Of a DNA stretch of 64,000 nucleotides, positions 28,601 through 42,700 are shown piece after piece. The translations under genes were made by a program, and so were the position numbers. The notes beneath the pieces are model-generated. The model was not told the DNA's origin, did not search any database, and saw nothing but the letters and a program-made list of their open reading frames with translations. Location of the stretch: positions 4,030,001 to 4,094,000 of the forward strand of contig NC_134944.1 of the NCBI RefSeq assembly GCF_051020765.1, written 5' to 3'. Numbering within the stretch: the stretch's first letter is position 1; each line of letters starts with the position of its first letter. Origin of the DNA: Lasioglossum baleicum (lineage: Eukaryota > Arthropoda > Insecta > Hymenoptera > Halictidae).

Positions 28601-30526
28601 GGATCAAAGTCAATACATACTACGAGAGATCACACGAATTTGAATGAAAATCTTTCTACATCCGCAAAGCAATTCGGGCAATACCGTTCTTAATAATTAT
28701 CGCTATCGACATTATCAGAATTTATTTAAAAAGAATCTCAACAGGCTACTGTTTGAGATTCAATTGAAAACTCAACGATTTTATCCATATACGCCATACA
28801 GCTGCGCGTGTTTCCCGTTAACAATCCGTGAAACCGAGTGCTACGTAAACATGCATTTCGAATAATGCAGAAAACTGGTGGAAAGAACAATTACATGCTC
28901 GTCCGAACTGTATATTATTGTTTATTCAAACTCTTTGCTTCGGTTTATTAACGATTTCTGATTCAGTATTCGTTGATACAAGAAAATTGAATAAAATACA
29001 TTTTTTTTCATAGGTGGCATAGCATTACGAGACGATATGGGAGGGAAATCGTTTGAGAAAATTACCGACGTTCGATAAAACCATTTGGTTTCAGTTGGCG
29101 TCTTGTAAATTAGTATCTATGATTATTTCAAACTCACGTGTCACCTCAGAAATGGAATTAATTATTTAAGCCGAATCATTTGATTTGATCTCGTCGGTGC
29201 ATCCTCTGTGGTTGGTAAAAATTATGCAGAACTCATCTGACCTTGGTAAAGCAGATTTCGTCAGGTACCAACTGCAGGTTCGTGTTCGGCTTCAGATAAC
29301 ATGCCGTGTTCCAAGATTACTTCATCTACCAGATGACGAATGTGGGCAAAGTGCTACAGTCTGTTGAGAAGTCGCAGTGTAATATATATTTTATTTTATC
29401 ACTGCTATTATTTGAAATATAGTGCCAACTCATCTTGACAATTATAATTTGGGAAAAGTTCAATTTTAATGTAGACGTTGACAACATGAAATTTGTTCAA
29501 TATAATATATGCTATATTAAGTATAAAATACTTGCTCGTGAAAATATATGTACATTTGTATCACGATTTTGTCGTTCCTTACAGTTCTTTATGAAACAAG
29601 TTCTCACCATTTTGCAAATAACGCATAAATATACTTGTATACCTTCTTGCATAACTTGTGACGGCAGTTGTGGGCATCAGATGCTCCGTTATCTTGGAAC
29701 ACCGCGTCCTATCCTATATCTATGCTGGATCCAACGAAAGGGAATATAGATTATAGATAATTGGACGCACTCGGGGTACACTTCAGGGTGCCAAGAAAAA
29801 CAGTTCCCGAAAGGCGTCCACATTTCGCCAAGTAACGAGCAGGCGAGCATGATGTTCGAGGAAGAATGAAGCGCCATGTTGGTCTCGACCGATGTGACCT
29901 TCTTCGTTGCATGGTAGCCGGCTCCCCGATTGGCCAATGTGGATGACTTTACGTCTTTTGATGGGCAGGTGAGGAGTCTTGGCGAGTGTCAACGATACCG
30001 TACGCGTGTATCGGAACATAATCGCGGCCGAAGACCAGCCGTTGCCTTTTTCCGCGCATCTTCGACGACGGGAACCGCGATCTGCTCGTCGAACGACGCG
30101 TAATGTCACCGCAAGGATTCCGCGAGCCGCGGATTTACCACCAGGCGATCATATCGTCGTAGGAATTATGAAAAAGACCAAACATAACTGTATATTATTG
30201 TCTACTCCCCTCTTACACTACGAGCAATTGAAACGTGCGAGTAGTACCGGGAAATCGCCGACTACGTGCGCCTCTGACGTGATTCTTGCTTGCACATCGT
30301 GGAGCCGTCATGCCTCCGGTTATACTAAGTGGCCGACTGGTATTTTTCCTTTGATCGTCTCTCTCCTCTCTCTCTTCTATCTTCTTGTCGACTGTGTGTA
30401 ATTTCATCTTTTGTCAATGTTCATGGATTATTTTAATAATAGCAAGTCTAGAGCGTATAATAAATGATATTCTACTGATTGTTGAATAAAATTCATAAGA
30501 TGTTCGACGAATTTGATACACCATGG

Positions 30527-31110
30527 AACCATTTCTCCAGAACATCATTATTTATGTGTTTATTAAAACCGAAGCACATGATTTTACATTCAGCTGAACA
30601 GAAGACACGATTAATATTTTTAAGAAAAAATTACTCCAACATTGACCAAAGTATTTGATTATAAATTAACAGAATGAGTACCTTTTAGAAGCTTTTCTTC
30701 ATTTTATCCAATTTGTATGTCTTATTTTTTATCTCTAATCCAATGGAGATATTTTTAAAAATTCTGCTAAAGTTGCAGCTAAAATATGTAACTTTTAAAA
30801 AATGATAATACCATTTCTTGTACGACCAGTATAAAATATGGAGCTACTTTTCCAGAACATCATTATTTATTCATACATTCGCATTCAGCATTAATATTTT
30901 GAAGAAAACATGACTCCAAAATAGACTAGAAGTATTTCAAAGTATATTTCACATGAATTACCAGAACGAACAGCTTCGTTGAAGCTTTCCTTCATTTTAT
31001 TCAATGAATCAATTCAACGTCTTACCTTCTATCTCTAATCTAACGGGGAATAAAAAATTGCGGCAACTGTGGCATTTAAAGTGACTTTTAAAAGCTGATA
31101 AACTATCAAT
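30527..31110. repeat. Diverged tandem duplication, about 315-bp unit
   Basis: ctccagaacatcattattta (about 30535) recurs as ttccagaacatcattattta (about 30849). In both copies, in order, follow attaatatttt.aagaaaa, cttcattttat.caat and tctctaatc.aa.gg. Confidence 0.7.
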
Positions 31111-34100
31111 TAAGAAAATCACGGTCTACTGACTTATCGAATGGGTCATTATAAGATAAATTATGTCTATACAAGTACTTCTGCGATTGTCGGTTGCGTC
31201 AAGATTCCGGACGGGTGACCACGTGCATTCTAATCTCAACTTACAAGCAGCAGGCTCGCATGAGTTTCGAGGAGGATAAGTGTCACGCGTGGGTGCGTCG
31301 TCGTCGGCGGAACAGTACGCCTCGACAGAACACGTGGCCTTAGTAGCAGGAGTTCAGAATAATCTGATGGTAACAGTAGAACAACTTATAGCACATGTGC
31401 TCCTGGTAGAAGCGCGGGCTCCTTATACGGTTGTAGGCGGATGGCATCCTCTCTGTCTCCCCACTTCAAACGCAGCGAACCCCACCGTTCCACCAATACC
31501 TGCATCGATTTTATGCACCGGCGCCTTCCAGCTGGCACGTGCAGGTATGCGCGAGCAGCTGCAACGATACAATGTGCATAGTAAATGCAATATGTCATTC
31601 GAAATTTAAAAACATTAATTGTACTATTCAAATTTCAATGTTTCGATCCAATTTAATTAACTGTTAACATTTACTTCGTTTATTCAGTGACGTACGACGA
31701 ATAGAAAACGTATGTTGATTGTTAATAAAGTCTCTAACAGGACTCAGGACCGAATATTAAACAAATTAAATTGTCGACAAATAAAACTGTCGATGAAACT
31801 TTCTACGTGATTTTCAAATTGTGGGAATTGATCACTTTTATTTTCATCTAATTATTCCGGGTTGCACACACATTTTTCTGTTATCTTTTGTTAACCCTCA
31901 TCCGTCCCTCGTATCAATTTCACATATTGATCGTTTTTCCGAAATAAGTTATACTGTTCTGTTATATGTAGACTTTTCCCGATGCTTCGTGTCTTTTATA
32001 ACTCATCATTTTAATCAAAAAATATTTCAAGCTCGCTTATCGTGATTTCCGTCGCAGTACATACTCTTCGTCGTGTGGAATTCGTGTTTACATGCGCACA
32101 AACTGCGCGAGTCATCTGCGGACTGTCGCCGTTGTATTAAGATACCATGAATTAAAGGAAGTTCACACACTTGTCTGTTGTACTATCACGTGTTCTGTAT
32201 TGCAAATGCGTCTGTACAATTTGTACACGCGTGCACATTTAAATTTATAACAAATATCAAATCATATATAACAAATTTTAAGTAAGCTTCTAAATAAAAT
32301 CTTCCTTCTTCTTTCTAGCAATAAGAACAATATGTGTTTCACAGGGAAAGTAAACTTTGTTTTTAAGAAAAGTCTCTTCATCACCTCGTTACCTCTCACG
32401 AGACAAGTCCTAAGTAATTTTTCATTTACTAAATAGTTGTTATAAAATGTTCTACTCAAATCTGAAGCTACGTCACTCAATTCGGACATTTGAACATTCA
32501 TTGTTCCAACTCATTATCATCAATCACTCGAATTTCTCGGGTATCGATCAGCTTATCAATCGGAACCTTATCTTCTTTTCTCCTATCACGATCATTGATT
32601 CAGAGCTCATCTTTATTAGCATAATCGGGTGGCTCTTATCGTTCATTCCCGATCCTACACTCGCTCTCACATCTCACATACTAGTGAGGCTCACGCACAT
32701 CCTCGAGTTCGAGCATCACAGCATAGCATACTCGCAACAACGTGGCCCAAGTGCCGGAATCCAGGCATAACGCGGTTGGCCCGCGTTTTCGGTGATATCG
32801 AACGGGTTCCTCCTGGTCCCTTCTCTTCTTCCCCTTGCCATCCCCTCGCCCATATGGTCCCGAAGAACTCTACGTTTGTGATGGTACCCTGCCGCCCGTG
32901 TTGTCCAGCGCGTTGCCGAAATTTCGGGATGATTGATGGCTATTGACGCGCCGGGCCAACCCACGTCCCCACGCGTTGCCCGTGGATTCTCTACCATGAA
33001 AACCGGCACGTGTTTGCTTCGTCAATCGCACATTAGCTTCTCCATGTAGTGGAACATCCGTGTGGACCAGGGGCGAATCTAAACGTTCCGCGCCACTGTG
33101 CTGAGAATTTTTTTCAGAATTTCTAGAGCTTGGACGATTTTATTTGGAAAACTTCACGAATTTCCAATACGTCGCTGTGCTCAATGTTTCTTGTAATTAT
33201 TGTGATTTTTAATATTCAATTTTCGATACAAGAAACTATTTTTTTATGGTTATTTTACGTCGCACTTTACGTGCATCTAACCTTCTTCTATAGAATGAGC
33301 CCTGACCCATCCCAAAATTTGCTCAAATAAGGTCAAACAACTTCTGGGCGCAAACCCATGTTTCGAGCCATTTTTCTCGTAAGATTCTAGTTATTTTCTA
33401 GTTGCAAATCGAGGGTGTACTACCCCCTTAACGATTGAAGTAGAAATTTATTCGTCAATCGTTGATTAATGTTTGCCCAACTCTGTTCTACGTGCTACCT
33501 TTAAAGAAATCATTCTCAGAAATGGACCAATCAGAAATATGTGTACGACACACTGTATTGTTCATCGTATACGTACGATGGTGTATTTAGATACACGTGA
33601 AATAGGGATCTCTGGTTTCGAGCCCTTTGGTCCGCGGCAAAGGGCGTTCGGTTTTCCGAAGTGTCCCATTAGGGTAGCAAAAGGGACGCCATGGTCTCGG
33701 TTGCAAGAGGTGGTATCCGATTTACACGGTCGCATGCGGTGCAACATTTTCACCGAACTGCAGCCGCGCAGGAGAAAGGGCTAGGGAAAGGGAAAGGGGG
33801 TGGCTGCGAGGAGAGGGGTAGAACCCAGCGTCTATGAAAAGGTCAAAGGTTCCAGGTGTGTTTGCGTTTCGTGTACTGGTGTTACAGGTGCAGCCTCTTC
33901 CGCAGCTCTGCTCGCCGTTGCATCAGCAACATGTGTGTTCTTTATTAACAACAATTAACATTTACCCATTGTTTAAAAACCGATACATCGCGTCGGCTAT
34001 ACATTTTAATGGCGCGCCGGCTTCTCGCTGATCTGAAAGGCCTACGGAATAGTCCTCGGCAAATTCCTCGAAGTGGTAAAACACGAATTTAAACACATTT

Positions 34101-34869
34101 TGTTTATTGTATATTTGCAACCTACTAAAAATGTTGTAAACTAAAGGGTAGGGCATTGTAACACGATGCTCGAGCTATGTTACACGAGTGCTTTCTACAT
34201 TATTTTATGTTGTAACTCGGTGAAATAACTAATTCTCCAGCGGTGTTTCGTTTATTTTATGACGTCGGTTACATTTATTTATGATTAGTTACTGCAGTTT
34301 TCCACACGCAGTATTTATAATTAATTTTGCAATATTTATAACGTAAAAACTGCAACATTGAATTAATTGTGTAACGATATATTAATAATATTTATTTTAT
34401 TTCTTTGCTGGCTGCTGTGGGTACATTGAATGTACGCAGTATAGATTAACTAATAATTATTCATTTTTATGAATTACTTTTGTCTAGAATATTGTAAATA
34501 ATATGAATGTAACATTTGTTATATGATTCTTGTTACTGATACTTTAATAATAAGTTTTTCTTTAGGAGAATTGTATCGTTTATGATTGTCTGCCATCTGC
34601 ATTTCAATTGCTGCTTTTTATGAAAACTTTTGCTAAAAGTTTTCAAGTGCCGCGATTGTTAAATTGTTAGTAGAAGTTACGTAAACTCGATTTCAAGCAA
34701 ATAACCGGCTGATAAGGTTCCGCGATAATAGGAGAGTATCGACAAAAATTGGTAACTTCGTCTCGTATCTGCAGTTACATGTAACGCCAGAGTCGAGTCG
34801 CCATTTTGTAATTTTTAATATATTTTAATCGTATACAATATTACATGTCAATTATGTTGATCAAATGTG
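31111..34869. other. No supported gene
   Basis: Frames of about 100 codons on both strands at 31280-31610, 32629-33009 and 33473-33784 have no recognisable motif, no signal peptide and no good exon boundaries. I regard them as chance. Confidence 0.45.
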
Positions 34870-35243
34870 ATCAACTTCGTGTTAAAATAGATGCAGTGTT
34901 AAAAAGGAATCCTGGTTTATGCAAAATATCTAAACTCGTGAGGGAATCTACCACAACGCTATTGGAGCAAATATAAATATGCACCCATTACATCCTGGTG
35001 ATGTAGAACGTAATTTTTCAGCATATAAGTCAATATTAACTAAGAAACAGCAACAATTAAGTGTTACAAACATGGAAAAACTACTAGCAACTTATTGTAA
35101 CGCAAATTATGGTGTTTCCGTATAAATAAATTGTTAATTAAAACATTGCTGATAAATATCATTTATAAATATATTTTTTGTGCATATTTAAATATTTTAT
35201 GTGCATATTTGCATATTTTACGTGCACAAAGATCCGCCGTCTA
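34870..35243 (+). pseudogene. Decayed hAT transposase C-terminus next to the MITE-family terminus
   Basis: Two adjoining frames on the plus strand. The first, about 34883-34975, reads IDAVLKRNPGLCKISKL and then reaches a stop. The second, about 34961-35125, reads HPGDVERNFSAYKSILTKKQ and ends near NANYGVSV at a stop. VER-FS-YK--LT--- is the pattern of the hAT dimerisation domain at the transposase C-terminus. About 120 bases further on lies tgcacaaagatccgccg plus TCTA at 35243, the same terminus as the short elements. The frame is broken by a stop and frameshift, and the 5' two thirds are missing, so it is inactive. Confidence 0.65.
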
Positions 35244-35251
35244 CTTATAAC

Positions 35252-36348
35252 AATGATCTCCGAGTACAATTCACAAACGTTTACACGTTTGGATCCATTT
35301 GAATGATAACAGACGTAAAATAATTTACTTTATCTGTACAACTAAAGGAAAAATCTACTTGCAATTTCTTCAGTTGCATGATTCAAAATAATTTTAAGCG
35401 TACTGAAAAAGCTGCGTCATTTCATGGCGAAAGCGTTGAAAAATAATACTCCATTGCGAATCCATCGCGATTCGCGAATCTGCCATTGCTATCGCACATT
35501 TCGCACGTCAGCGATTGCAGTCGGCGAACCAACAGGCTACTCCTGGTTTCCCAATCCAAAGATTTACCAGTCTCCGGTTATGTTTGATGCACCATTATGG
35601 TCTCGATTACGGTAGGTTAGTTGCATCTGTAACGTCACGTGTCGTCATTCGTCGACGTAAGACGTCATCGAACTTGTCGTTGTGTTTCTTCTGTGTGAAC
35701 GTACTACACCAAAGGCCAAAGTATTACGTCCACGTTGGTGAGGCTGACTCGATTTCGCGTCGGTTCTACAGGTATCCTGCAAACCACTCTTTCGTATCTT
35801 TATTTTATTTGAAGTTCTCTATCGAAAGCTGTTTTTTATTATTCTTTTTCACCTACAAAATCTTTTTCAATATTTTAACATATGTTCGATCGAAATCGTT
35901 GAAGTGGTTGTTGGAAGAATTATTCAAAAAAAGTACATTGGATAAAAATAAGAACAGGAAAAGGAATTTTCGAAAGAGTTGAACAGGTAAAGAAGGTCTA
36001 CACTTAGATTTTACACGTATATATTTACAAGTTAATTATAAATATCGTAGAATTGGATTAACAGTCACAATGAAAGATTGGTCGTCGTGTTAATTTTTAG
36101 TCGCTTCTTTTTCGAACGGCAGTCGTAACGTTTTCAAATAAATCAAGTTTTACATTCTTGTAAATGGACTGTCTTTTATCGTAACACTTATAGAATCAAA
36201 GAAAATTAGTTAACAATCACATAACAGTACACGAACAAATAAATTCACGGCTGTATATTCTAATTACACTAGTTTCTTAAATCGCGCAACGTCGTTGATA
36301 ACAAAATTAATTGAACAAAGTATATATTCTATGAAACATGTGTACAGT
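35252..36348. other. No supported gene; spacer downstream of gene B
   Basis: AT-rich sequence. A 155-codon plus-strand frame (35515-35982) ends in a lysine-rich stretch and has no domain signal. Nothing supportable is seen. Confidence 0.45.
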
Positions 36349-36354
36349 TTTAAT
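36349..36354 (-). terminator. Possible polyadenylation signal of gene B
   Basis: ATTAAA on the minus strand about 440 nt after the gene B stop. I see no canonical AATAAA on this strand until about 35804. The 3' UTR would be 36789 to about 36330, an AT-rich stretch without other features. Confidence 0.3.
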
Positions 36355-36789
36355 AAACGTAAATGGTATCATTTTCATAACCTATTGCTGTTCAATATCA
36401 ATATTGAAAAATCGTTATCTACAATAACTGTATAATCAACAAACGTATTTCAAGATACTGACGTTTCTTATCGTTATCTAGTTCTATGTATAACTTCAAT
36501 TAAGAAATGAATATTTCAATATTCTGATATTACGTATGGCAATTACACTTCATAAATCATTTACGAATTATAATGAATATTAAATATCACCAGAACTATA
36601 ATAATATTTTTCGCTAATTCAATGTATACATACACATGCTCTCCCATATTTCCTTAAACATGAATATTTTCCATAAATCCGTATGCTACATTTAGAACTC
36701 TACTTTCAAGAAACAGTCAACCCTTTGTGCGTAGCAGTTCATCTTCAGACGAAGTCTTCAAAATTTCTGTCAAATAAACATCCAATAAT

Positions 36790-39700
36790 TCAAGATGGCG
36801 GCGTGGTGCTGTCAGCCCTGAGCTGCGAAGGCGCAGCCTCGCTGTAGGCGATATCAAAGACACTCTTCTTCTCCAGAAGTTGTTGATGCCTGAGCCTAGC
36901 TCCACCCTGCAAGGGTATGGCGATTCCAGAATCGAAATCCTCGTCGACGTGTCTATGTTCCAACGAGGGTTCAGCCTCGAAGTGTTCAGGAGACAATTGC
37001 GGCGAGGGATGAGGGGCTGGAGGTGGATGGAGATAAAACGGCGCGGGTTGTTTCTCGTATTTATACTCTGAATGCTGCACAAGATGATGCTTAGGCTCTG
37101 AAACCGTCGCAGCAGGTGGAGAAGTCGCGAATATCTGAACAGGAAGGTCTTCATCCTTGCCACCTTCAGCTTTCCTCAGCTTTCTCCCCTGACGAACAAT
37201 AGCCTTCAGCTGTTCGGACTCCACGTTCACCAGAGGCTTCACCTTGCGTTTGCCTTTATTCGATGTTCCCGCAGCTTGTTCCTTCTTCTTGTCCTCCTTA
37301 CTCATCTTCTGGGACCTCATGCTTCTCCTAAGCCACCTAGGCAGCTGGCTCTCGTCATCGGACGCTTTCAACTCGGCTCTCCTTCGTTCCATCTCTTCGC
37401 GATTCTTCTTGTACCAAGCCATGTACTTCGGCTGAGTCTTGCTGGTGTCAATCTCTCCGATTTTCGAAGGTGCGCCATGTTTCTCTCCACTGGTAGAACC
37501 CTTTCTCTCCCTTGGTCTAGCTGCTGGCTGCTTCTGATGCTGCTCTTCGTCCTTTTTCGACTGTCTTGACCTACCGTGCTTCACCTGATCAGTGTCGAAC
37601 TTCCTACGAGGCCTGTGCCGAGTCTGCTCCTGCAGATGAAGCGCTTTCTCTTCCGACGACTCCTCCGAAGAACTCTTCTTCTTCCTTTGCACCGGGAGCC
37701 TTCTCTTCTCTGCTCCCTTCATCCTCCTCTCGGGCTTAGGAGGTTCAGGCTTGACTTGTTTAACGACTGGGGCTGTCTCTTCGTCAACCTCGCGAGCAGA
37801 CATCGAACTTTCCTTCTGTCTAGCCTCCCTGCCCTCTTTGTCCAGCCTCATGTCCACAAGCTTTGCGGTTATCTGCGTGTCCTCATCCTTTGCAGCCTCA
37901 GCTGCTTTCGAATCATCGTCTCTCACCAACTCGATAGTGAGGAGTGTGTCCTCTTCATCCTCCAGCGTGTGAGGATCACTCGTCTCCATTGACTCCACGG
38001 TTTCTCTTTCCGCAGACTGTCGACTTCGGTGTCTCGGTGTCTGATACGGTCTCGTGGTTAGCGTCGTCTTCCTGGAAATATCACTGGATGAGTCACTCTC
38101 GTCCAAATCGTCAGCCGTTTGCATGATCTCGGTAAAAAGTGGCACGCTTACGTCTCTGTACTCTTCGTCGCCGATGTACGTCCCTTCCTCCTCCATTTTT
38201 TCCCGTTCTTCGTCTGCTTCTTCAGCAGTCTTCATTGCCTCTTTCGTTTTTCTTTCCTCGTCTAGAAAAGAGTCGAAGCTCTCGTCTACTACGATGAAGC
38301 TTCTGTCTGTAAACTGCTCTTCTAATTGTTCGTCAGGTTCCACTTTTTCTTCGCTTGTCTTTTCAGGGGACGCATAAACTTCGGTTATTTGAGACTCGCT
38401 GCTCGATGTACTCCGAAATTGTCCACTAGGTTCACCGGATTTCAGTAATTCCTTGTCTGCTTCTTCAGGGGGTCCTTCAAATATAGTTACTTGGGGTTCT
38501 GGACTTCTGGACTTCGTGGATTCTGGAGATCTTGTCTCCATCTTGTCTACAGGTCTTTGATCTTCCGGTTTCTCTTCGTCTACCTCGTCTTGGGGTCTTT
38601 GACGTGGTTTTTCTTCCTCTGGCGATGCTACCTCCTCACTGACCAATTTAGCAGGTTCAGCAGGTTTTAGCAAGTCAGTGGAATCACTAACTGTCGGCGA
38701 ATCCTTTCGAACTTCATCACTTGATACTTCTTCTTTATTTCTGTCTTCACGAAGTTCATTTGTTCCCTTCTCTGTCTTCTCTTCCAAGTCTTTCTGATCT
38801 TCCTCGGCCTGTTTGAAACATTTCAGCACGTCTGCATGAAAGGGTTTATCAATATCGCCTACCGATGTTGATTCGACTTCAGCATGATCGTCGATTTTAC
38901 TATCAGACGCTGTCCGATCCTTCTCTTCCACAGTTCTGCCGTCAGAGTGAACCGGAGGCTCGTCTGTCACAGATGTTGCTTCATGGTCAAGAAGCTTCGT
39001 GCTTGCCAATTTACTATCTGATAAATGAACCGGTTCAGCTACTTCTAAAAAAGTACTTTCCATTTCACTCGCCTGATCCTTCAATTCTTGTTTTTCCTGC
39101 AGTGTGGGTTCAGCTTCTTCAGCTTCCATAGGTCTTTCTTCGGCATGCGACTTTGAAGAATCGTCTTGCTCCTTTACACTCTTTTCATCAGAAATTCTTG
39201 AAGCAGTGTCTTTGTCCTGTTCATCAGGATCCTTTGGAAGATCGCTCTTTTCTTCACTGGGAACTTCTCGATCTTCAATCTCTGCGACACTCGCCATTTC
39301 TTTATCTTTTTCACTGAGCTTGTCTTCATCATCAATTTCTGGTTTCTCACTTGGAACAATACCGTCTTCTGCATCAGCTACATCTTTATGCTCATCCTCT
39401 GCTTCATCTTTGTCAGAGGGTGCTTGTTCCTTCTCACCAACTTCCTCCTCTTCATCGATCCGAACCTTTTCTGAAGCAGCTTCTTCCTTTCCATCAGAAG
39501 CTGCTGTCTTCTCTAAAAAAGCATTTTTGCTAGGACTAGTTACTCTTTCTTTACCTGAAAGAATTCTCTCTTCTTCTTCTTTCTTCTTGATCTCATCGTC
39601 TTCGATCTTTGGCTGGGGAACGGGTTCTTCATCTACGTCGTCAGTCTTTCCTATAACTTCAGATTTACTCTTCTTCTCACTTGCACAAGCTTCTAGAGGC

Positions 39701-42700
39701 TCTTCCTCCTTGTCAGGTGTGTCTTCTTTGCCAATCAGACAAACATCCTTCATTTCTGTAGATTCTGCTGCTTTTTCCTCCACTTTCGTTTCTTTCTCGT
39801 GTAGTTTTGCTTCCTCTTCGTCCATTTTCGTTTCTCTTTCTGGAAAATGACTCTGTTCCTCTCCCTTATCACTCTTCTTTTCATCCTCCGAGATTTTTCC
39901 TTGGTCTAAAACAGTTTCCTTCAATTGGTCATCAACTCCAATTTTTGGAACTTCTTCCTCTTCTTTGCCAATCGCTTCACCTGTCACCTCAAGATCTTCT
40001 TTTGCAGTCTCAACTCCATCTTTCGTATGTTTCTCTACATCCTCAGGTCCCATCAATTCTTTTTCAATTCCCTTTACATCACGCAGAGGACTAACATCAT
40101 CTTCCACACTCTTTTTTCCATCATCTACCAATTCAACTTTCGACCCTGTATCACTTTCCTCCATCATCTCAGTTTTACAAACAGCTGGTACTTCAACTGC
40201 CTCTTCCCCTTCTACTTTCTTCTCTTCGGCATCCTTTTTAGGTTCCAAAACCATTTCCATTTCCTTCGGCGAAACATCCCCTTCATCTTTCTTTCCTTCC
40301 AATCCTTCATCAATCTTTACATCTTCCAGCACTTCCTCAACATTTGGTTTCTCTTCCACTGATCTCTGATCCAAAGTTTCACCTTCTATGCTTTCATCGA
40401 TCAACAGCTTGGTTCCTTCTGAAGGTTCGTCCTTGCTTTCATGCTCTCGCTTTGATGTATCTGTAACAACCGGTATTATAATTCCCTTGCTCTCGCTCAT
40501 GTCACTTGCCCGTTCATCTTCCACTTTATCTGTGCTACTTACTTCCACAATGCTCGCGACCTCGGTCAATTTCTCTTGCTCTCGTTCACTTGGCTTTTCT
40601 ACAGATTCCCCCTCTACTGGCGCCATGCCTTTCTCAATTATGTCTGCTGCGATGGCTGCCTCTTTCAGTTTTTCTTTTGCCTCGCGAATGTCTTCAACTG
40701 TGGACATTTTCATTGATTCTTGATCTTTAAAACTCTTCGCCTCTTCCATTCTTTTCATCTCTTCTTCCTTCTTCGTCCCCTCTTCAGGAGAGCGTTCATC
40801 TTCACCAAAATGCATCATACCCTTCTCGACTATTTCTGCCACAATGACTGCCTCCTTCAGCTTCTCCTTCGCCTCGCTAACATCCGCAGACATTGTCATT
40901 GATTCCTGATCGTCAAGTCCCTTTGCTTCCTCCGTCATTCTCTTCGTCTCCTCTTTCCTCTTCATTCTCCTCCTAGGCGACTCCGTCATTTCTACCAATT
41001 CCAGTGAACCAATTACATCTCCCGCAACGGCAGCCTCCTTCAGCTTCTCCTTCGTCTCACGACCATCGAAAACAGTCGACTTCATCACCTCTTCCTCCTT
41101 CCTAATCCACTTCTCAGCAGACTGCTTCGCAGCCACCGTCCCATTCTTCATCAACTTCTTCTTCGGACTCGAATCCTTCTCACCAAACATCTCCTTCTTC
41201 GCCTCCCCCTTCTTCACATAAACACTCTGCTGCTTCATGCTCTCCACCTTCGTCTTCTCCAGAAAATCATCGCTGAACCTCTGAATCACTTTATCCACGA
41301 TCGACTTGCTCCCCGAAGATTCCACACTGCTCTTCTTCTCCAAGCTCGACACGTGAATCTTCTCCCTTCTAACATCCATCTGATCGGAAGTACTGGACTC
41401 TTCAATCCGATCTTTACGAGCTAGCTTCGGCCCTCTAACCACACTTTTCCCAGGCTTCTCAACCTTCCCAGTCTCCTTCATCTTCTTCTCCACGTCTTCA
41501 TCCCGAGTTTCAGCCACCTGCTTCTTCAACTCCTGCCTCCCATGCAGGCGTTTCACTTTCTGTGTACCTACAGTTTGCTTCTGCTTCACAGCTTCCTGTT
41601 TAGGTTTACCCTGCTTCTTGTTCTTCTCGAAGAGCTCATCGAACTCCGAGCTGCCCGTGCTCATCACATTGGACTGCTGGTACCTCAGCTTCTGCTTCGT
41701 CTTGGCGATAGCTGTCTCCTTCTTCTGCTTCGCTTTCTGTTCCGGCTTCGACGTGCTCTCACTCGATTGTCTCTGTGCACCAGCAACATCGGTCTTCTTC
41801 GAGGTCTTCGATTCTTTCTTCGGCTCCGACTTCTCTTGACTCGTACTATCGCTGCCAGTGCTCTCCTGGAACTTCTTCTCGCCCAGCTTGCTGAACTTCT
41901 TCGTCAGCATAGTGAATTCCTTCTCCAGGATCCTGAAGCTTGGCTTCATCGATCCTTCCGACTTCTTCGCGCCCTGCGACTTCGTCTCCTTCTTCGGACT
42001 CTTCTCCTGCCTCTTATCACGTTTCGCCTTGATGTCAGGCGATGACAACGACTCGGTACCGTTCATCTTCTGATCATCACTCAAATCCTCGCAGCTCTTC
42101 TCACCGGGAACTTGCTGCTTCTTCTTCCTCAGCTCCAGCGACGAAGACGAGTCGTTCTCTGTTTCGTTCAGTATCTTATAGCTGACGCTGGACTGCTCAG
42201 ACTTCCTGTACCTGGACTTGTCCTCTTCAGCTTTGTAGGAGCTCCCGTTCAACGAGTCGGAGATCTCTCTGAGCACGTCAGGCTCCAAGGAGATCTTCCT
42301 GTCCTCTTTCACCTCCCTCGTCTTCCTCTGCAAGATACTCAGGCGCTTATCAAAACAAGGACTGCTCTTCTCGTCGATCGGAGACTTCATCCACAAGGTG
42401 CGCGCCCTTTTCCAATCCCCATCGCCGTACTTCTTCCTGGACTTCAGCTTCTTCCGGTGCCTGGAGTCTTCGTCAGACTCGTCGTTGTCACTTCTGCTCC
42501 TCACGTGACGATCCGTCTGGGTCGCTGCTGTTCTGTCAGTTTGGGTAGCTATGGCTACCTGTCCTGGGAGACTCTGAGTCTCCAGGTAGCTGGCTGAGTC
42601 CAGCAACCCTGCATCCAAGTGTCTGTTGTCCCTCTTCAGCAGTAGTCTAGCTAGCAAAGTCTTCTGTCTCGCTAGCTCCAGCTCGGCCAGAGAATATTGC

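Larger units (their letters stand above)
24159..30526. other. No supported gene; transposon fragments
   Basis: 25150-25200 carries accgacttcgaaaaaggaag plus aggttattcaatccgatctg, a tail type found on dispersed insect repeats (also partly at 2374). 26.4-27.0 kb and 29.7-30.4 kb are GC-richer with overlapping short frames on both strands and no domain signal. Confidence 0.45.

Noticed and set aside
31280..33784. Frames of about 100 codons at 31280, 32716 (minus) and 33473
   Set aside because: No recognisable motif and no splice sites that build a larger protein.
34870..35130. Idea that the hAT frame is a domesticated host gene
   Set aside because: It is broken by a stop and frameshift, lacks the N-terminal two thirds, and lies beside a transposon terminus, so decay is the simpler reading.
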